DNA of 9,255 nucleotides, taken from NCBI GenBank assembly GCA_028291285.1, contig JAQGIJ010000110.1, forward strand, positions 1-9,255, written 5' to 3'. Positions 8,067 to 9,255 of this stretch are shown here, in pieces. The stretch is from Phenylobacterium sp. (lineage in GTDB: Bacteria > Pseudomonadota > Alphaproteobacteria > Caulobacterales > Caulobacteraceae). A model generated the notes under the pieces. That model saw only the letters and a list, made by a program, of their open reading frames with translations. It searched no databases and had not been told where the DNA came from. The position numbers were made by a program, and so were the translations under genes. Position 1 is the first letter of the stretch, and each line of letters opens with the position of its first letter.

Positions 8067-8071
8067 CTCAG

Positions 8072-8686
8072 ATGGGCGCGACGGCGCGGGAGGCAAGGCG
8101 CGAGGATCGGCGAGACGCCATTCTCGACGTGGCGCAGGAGTGTTTCGTGGCGGAGGGATACGGCGCCACCTCGATGTCCACGATCGCCGCCCGGCTCGGC
8201 GGTTCGAAGGGCACGCTCTACAATTACTTCCGCTCCAAGGAGGAGCTGTTCGACGCCGTCGTACGCCGCTCCTGCGACCGGCTGCACGCCGGAATGGACA
8301 GCTTTCCGCAGGACGATGACGTCCGCCAGCGGCTCGTCGGCATGGCGCAGCGATTCCTCGACCACCTGCTGTCGCCGGAGGCGCTGGCGATCTATCGGGT
8401 GGTGGTGGGCGAGGGCGAGCGCTTCCCGGAGCTCGCCCGCGTGTTCTATGAAGCCGGACCCCGGCGGGGGATCGCACGCGGCGCGCAGGACCTGGGCGGG
8501 CTGATGCAGCAGGGGGTCCTGCGCCAGGCGGATCCGGTGCTGGCCGCCAACCAGTTCAAGGACCTGGCGCTCTCCGGTGTGTACAACCTGCGCCTCTGGG
8601 GCGTGATCGGCGATCTCACACCGGCCGAAAAGCGCGCGCGCGCCGAGATCGCCGCGGACACCTTCCTACGCGCCTACGCCCCCTAA
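8072..8686 (+). CDS. TetR/AcrR family repressor with AefR-like C-terminal domain
   Basis: A 204-residue DNA-binding regulator, probably the local repressor of the divergent efflux operon. The N-terminal TetR domain has EDRRDAILDVAQECFVAEGY (11-30), then the helix-turn-helix TSMSTIAARLGGSKGTLYNY (33-52) followed by FRSKEELF. The ligand domain contains YRVVVGEGERFPELARVFYE, which closely resembles the AefR-like C-terminal family (TetR_C_7). Hydrophobic ligands, often pump substrates, usually release such repressors. The ATG at 8072 is chosen because it has GGAG five bases upstream; a start at 8000 would add 24 residues not typical of the family and place the operator inside the coding region. 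Its TAA stop overlaps the stop of the convergent tpiA by four bases. Confidence 0.9.
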   Translation: MGATAREARREDRRDAILDVAQECFVAEGYGATSMSTIAARLGGSKGTLYNYFRSKEELFDAVVRRSCDRLHAGMDSFPQDDDVRQRLVGMAQRFLDHLLSPEALAIYRVVVGEGERFPELARVFYEAGPRRGIARGAQDLGGLMQQGVLRQADPVLAANQFKDLALSGVYNLRLWGVIGDLTPAEKRARAEIAADTFLRAYAP

Positions 8687-9255
8687 GCCGCGCGCACGAT
8701 CGCCAGGAAATCGGCGGCCTTAAGCGACGCGCCGCCCACCAGGGCTCCGCCGACCTCGTCGGCGTGCAGGATCTCCGCGGCGTTGCCGGGCTTCACCGAG
8801 CCGCCGTAGAGGATCGGGACGCTGCTCGCCTCGGCGCCGAAGATCTCCGCCAGGGTCGCCCGGATCGCCCGGTGCATCTCCTCGATCTCCGGCGTGGTGG
8901 GGGTGAGCCCGGTGCCGATCGCCCACACCGGCTCATAAGCCACGGCGAACCGCTGCCCCGCCAGCTCTGCAGGCAGCGAGCCCCTCACCTGCCCGGTGAC
9001 GACCGCCAGCGCTCCGCCGGCCTGGCGCTGCTCGAGGGTCTCCCCGACGCAGACGATGGGCTCGAGGCCATGGCGCAGCGCGGCCTGCACCTTCCGGGCG
9101 ACCAGCACGTCGGTTTCGCAATAGGCGGCGCGCCGCTCGGAGTGGCCGAGGATCACCAGCCTGGCCCCCGCTTCGGCCAGCATCTCGGCGGAGATGTCGC
9201 CGGTGAAGGCGCCGCAGTCGTCGCCGTGCGCGTCCTGGCCGCCCACCAGCACCTT
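8683..9255 (-). CDS. tpiA: Triosephosphate isomerase, 5' end cut off by window edge
   Basis: Glycolytic and gluconeogenic enzyme interconverting dihydroxyacetone phosphate and glyceraldehyde 3-phosphate in the cytosol. The frame is open to the window edge: the first visible residues are KVLVGGQDAHGDDCGAFTGD. About 190 codons remain of the usual 250, so some 60 N-terminal residues, including the first active-site Asn/Lys, lie outside. The visible active site is intact: electrophile His in LVILGHSERR, catalytic Glu in AYEPVWAIGTG with the flexible loop 6, and the phosphate-binding GGSVKPGNA and GALVGGASL motifs near the end. A GTG at 9252 could be misread as a start, but the TIM barrel clearly begins earlier. 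It shares strand with secG and pyrG, its usual neighbours in alphaproteobacteria, but is separated from them here by the efflux block. Confidence 0.98.
   Translation of the reverse strand, partial: KVLVGGQDAHGDDCGAFTGDISAEMLAEAGARLVILGHSERRAAYCETDVLVARKVQAALRHGLEPIVCVGETLEQRQAGGALAVVTGQVRGSLPAELAGQRFAVAYEPVWAIGTGLTPTTPEIEEMHRAIRATLAEIFGAEASSVPILYGGSVKPGNAAEILHADEVGGALVGGASLKAADFLAIVRAA

Noticed and set aside
8000..8071. Extended TetR start at the ATG at 8000
   Set aside because: It would place the operator and -10 box inside the coding region, lacks a ribosome site, and adds residues outside the family alignment; the ATG at 8072 has GGAG at proper spacing.

Overview
The window is very GC-rich DNA with densely packed genes from an alphaproteobacterium. 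The Caulobacterales (Caulobacter/Phenylobacterium type) is the best guess. Reasons are the L32 N-terminus, the housekeeping order tpiA - secG - pyrG on one strand (a classic alphaproteobacterial neighbourhood), and a NodT-type outer-membrane lipoprotein paired with an EmrAB pump. The genus is inferred from general knowledge, not from a search. There are nine complete protein genes and two partial ones at the window edges. I saw no tRNA, rRNA, CRISPR array, insertion sequence or phage gene, and no stretch over 300 bases lacks a gene.

Layout. Minus strand, left to right: the 5' part of rpmF (ribosomal protein L32), a MmcQ/YjbR-fold small protein, pyrG (CTP synthase) and secG (translocon subunit). 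Reading in the direction of transcription, secG, pyrG and mmcQ follow one another with gaps of 63 and 27 bases and may form one transcript. rpmF follows after an 87-base spacer with a strong GC hairpin. At the right edge, tpiA (triosephosphate isomerase) runs on the minus strand and is cut by the window end.

Between secG and tpiA lies a 5.8-kb accessory block. It has a plus-strand pair (a RimJ/RimL-type GNAT acetyltransferase and a VOC/glyoxalase-fold protein), then a minus-strand efflux operon (nodT-like outer-membrane factor, emrA-like adaptor, emrB-like DHA2 14-helix MFS transporter), then a divergent plus-strand TetR/AefR-type repressor. The three efflux proteins should form a pump spanning both membranes. 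The emrA and emrB reading frames overlap by ATGA, which suggests translational coupling.

The best regulatory signal is the 107-base nodT/tetR divergent spacer. It carries a perfect 19-bp palindrome (9-bp arms, 1-base centre) placed so that one bound repressor dimer could cover the start region of the pump promoter and the -35 region of its own gene. Both convergent gene pairs in the block (VOC/emrB and tetR/tpiA) end with stop codons overlapping by four bases. The content is mostly recognisable families. I found no clear sign of a wholly new system; the points of interest are regulatory and organisational.
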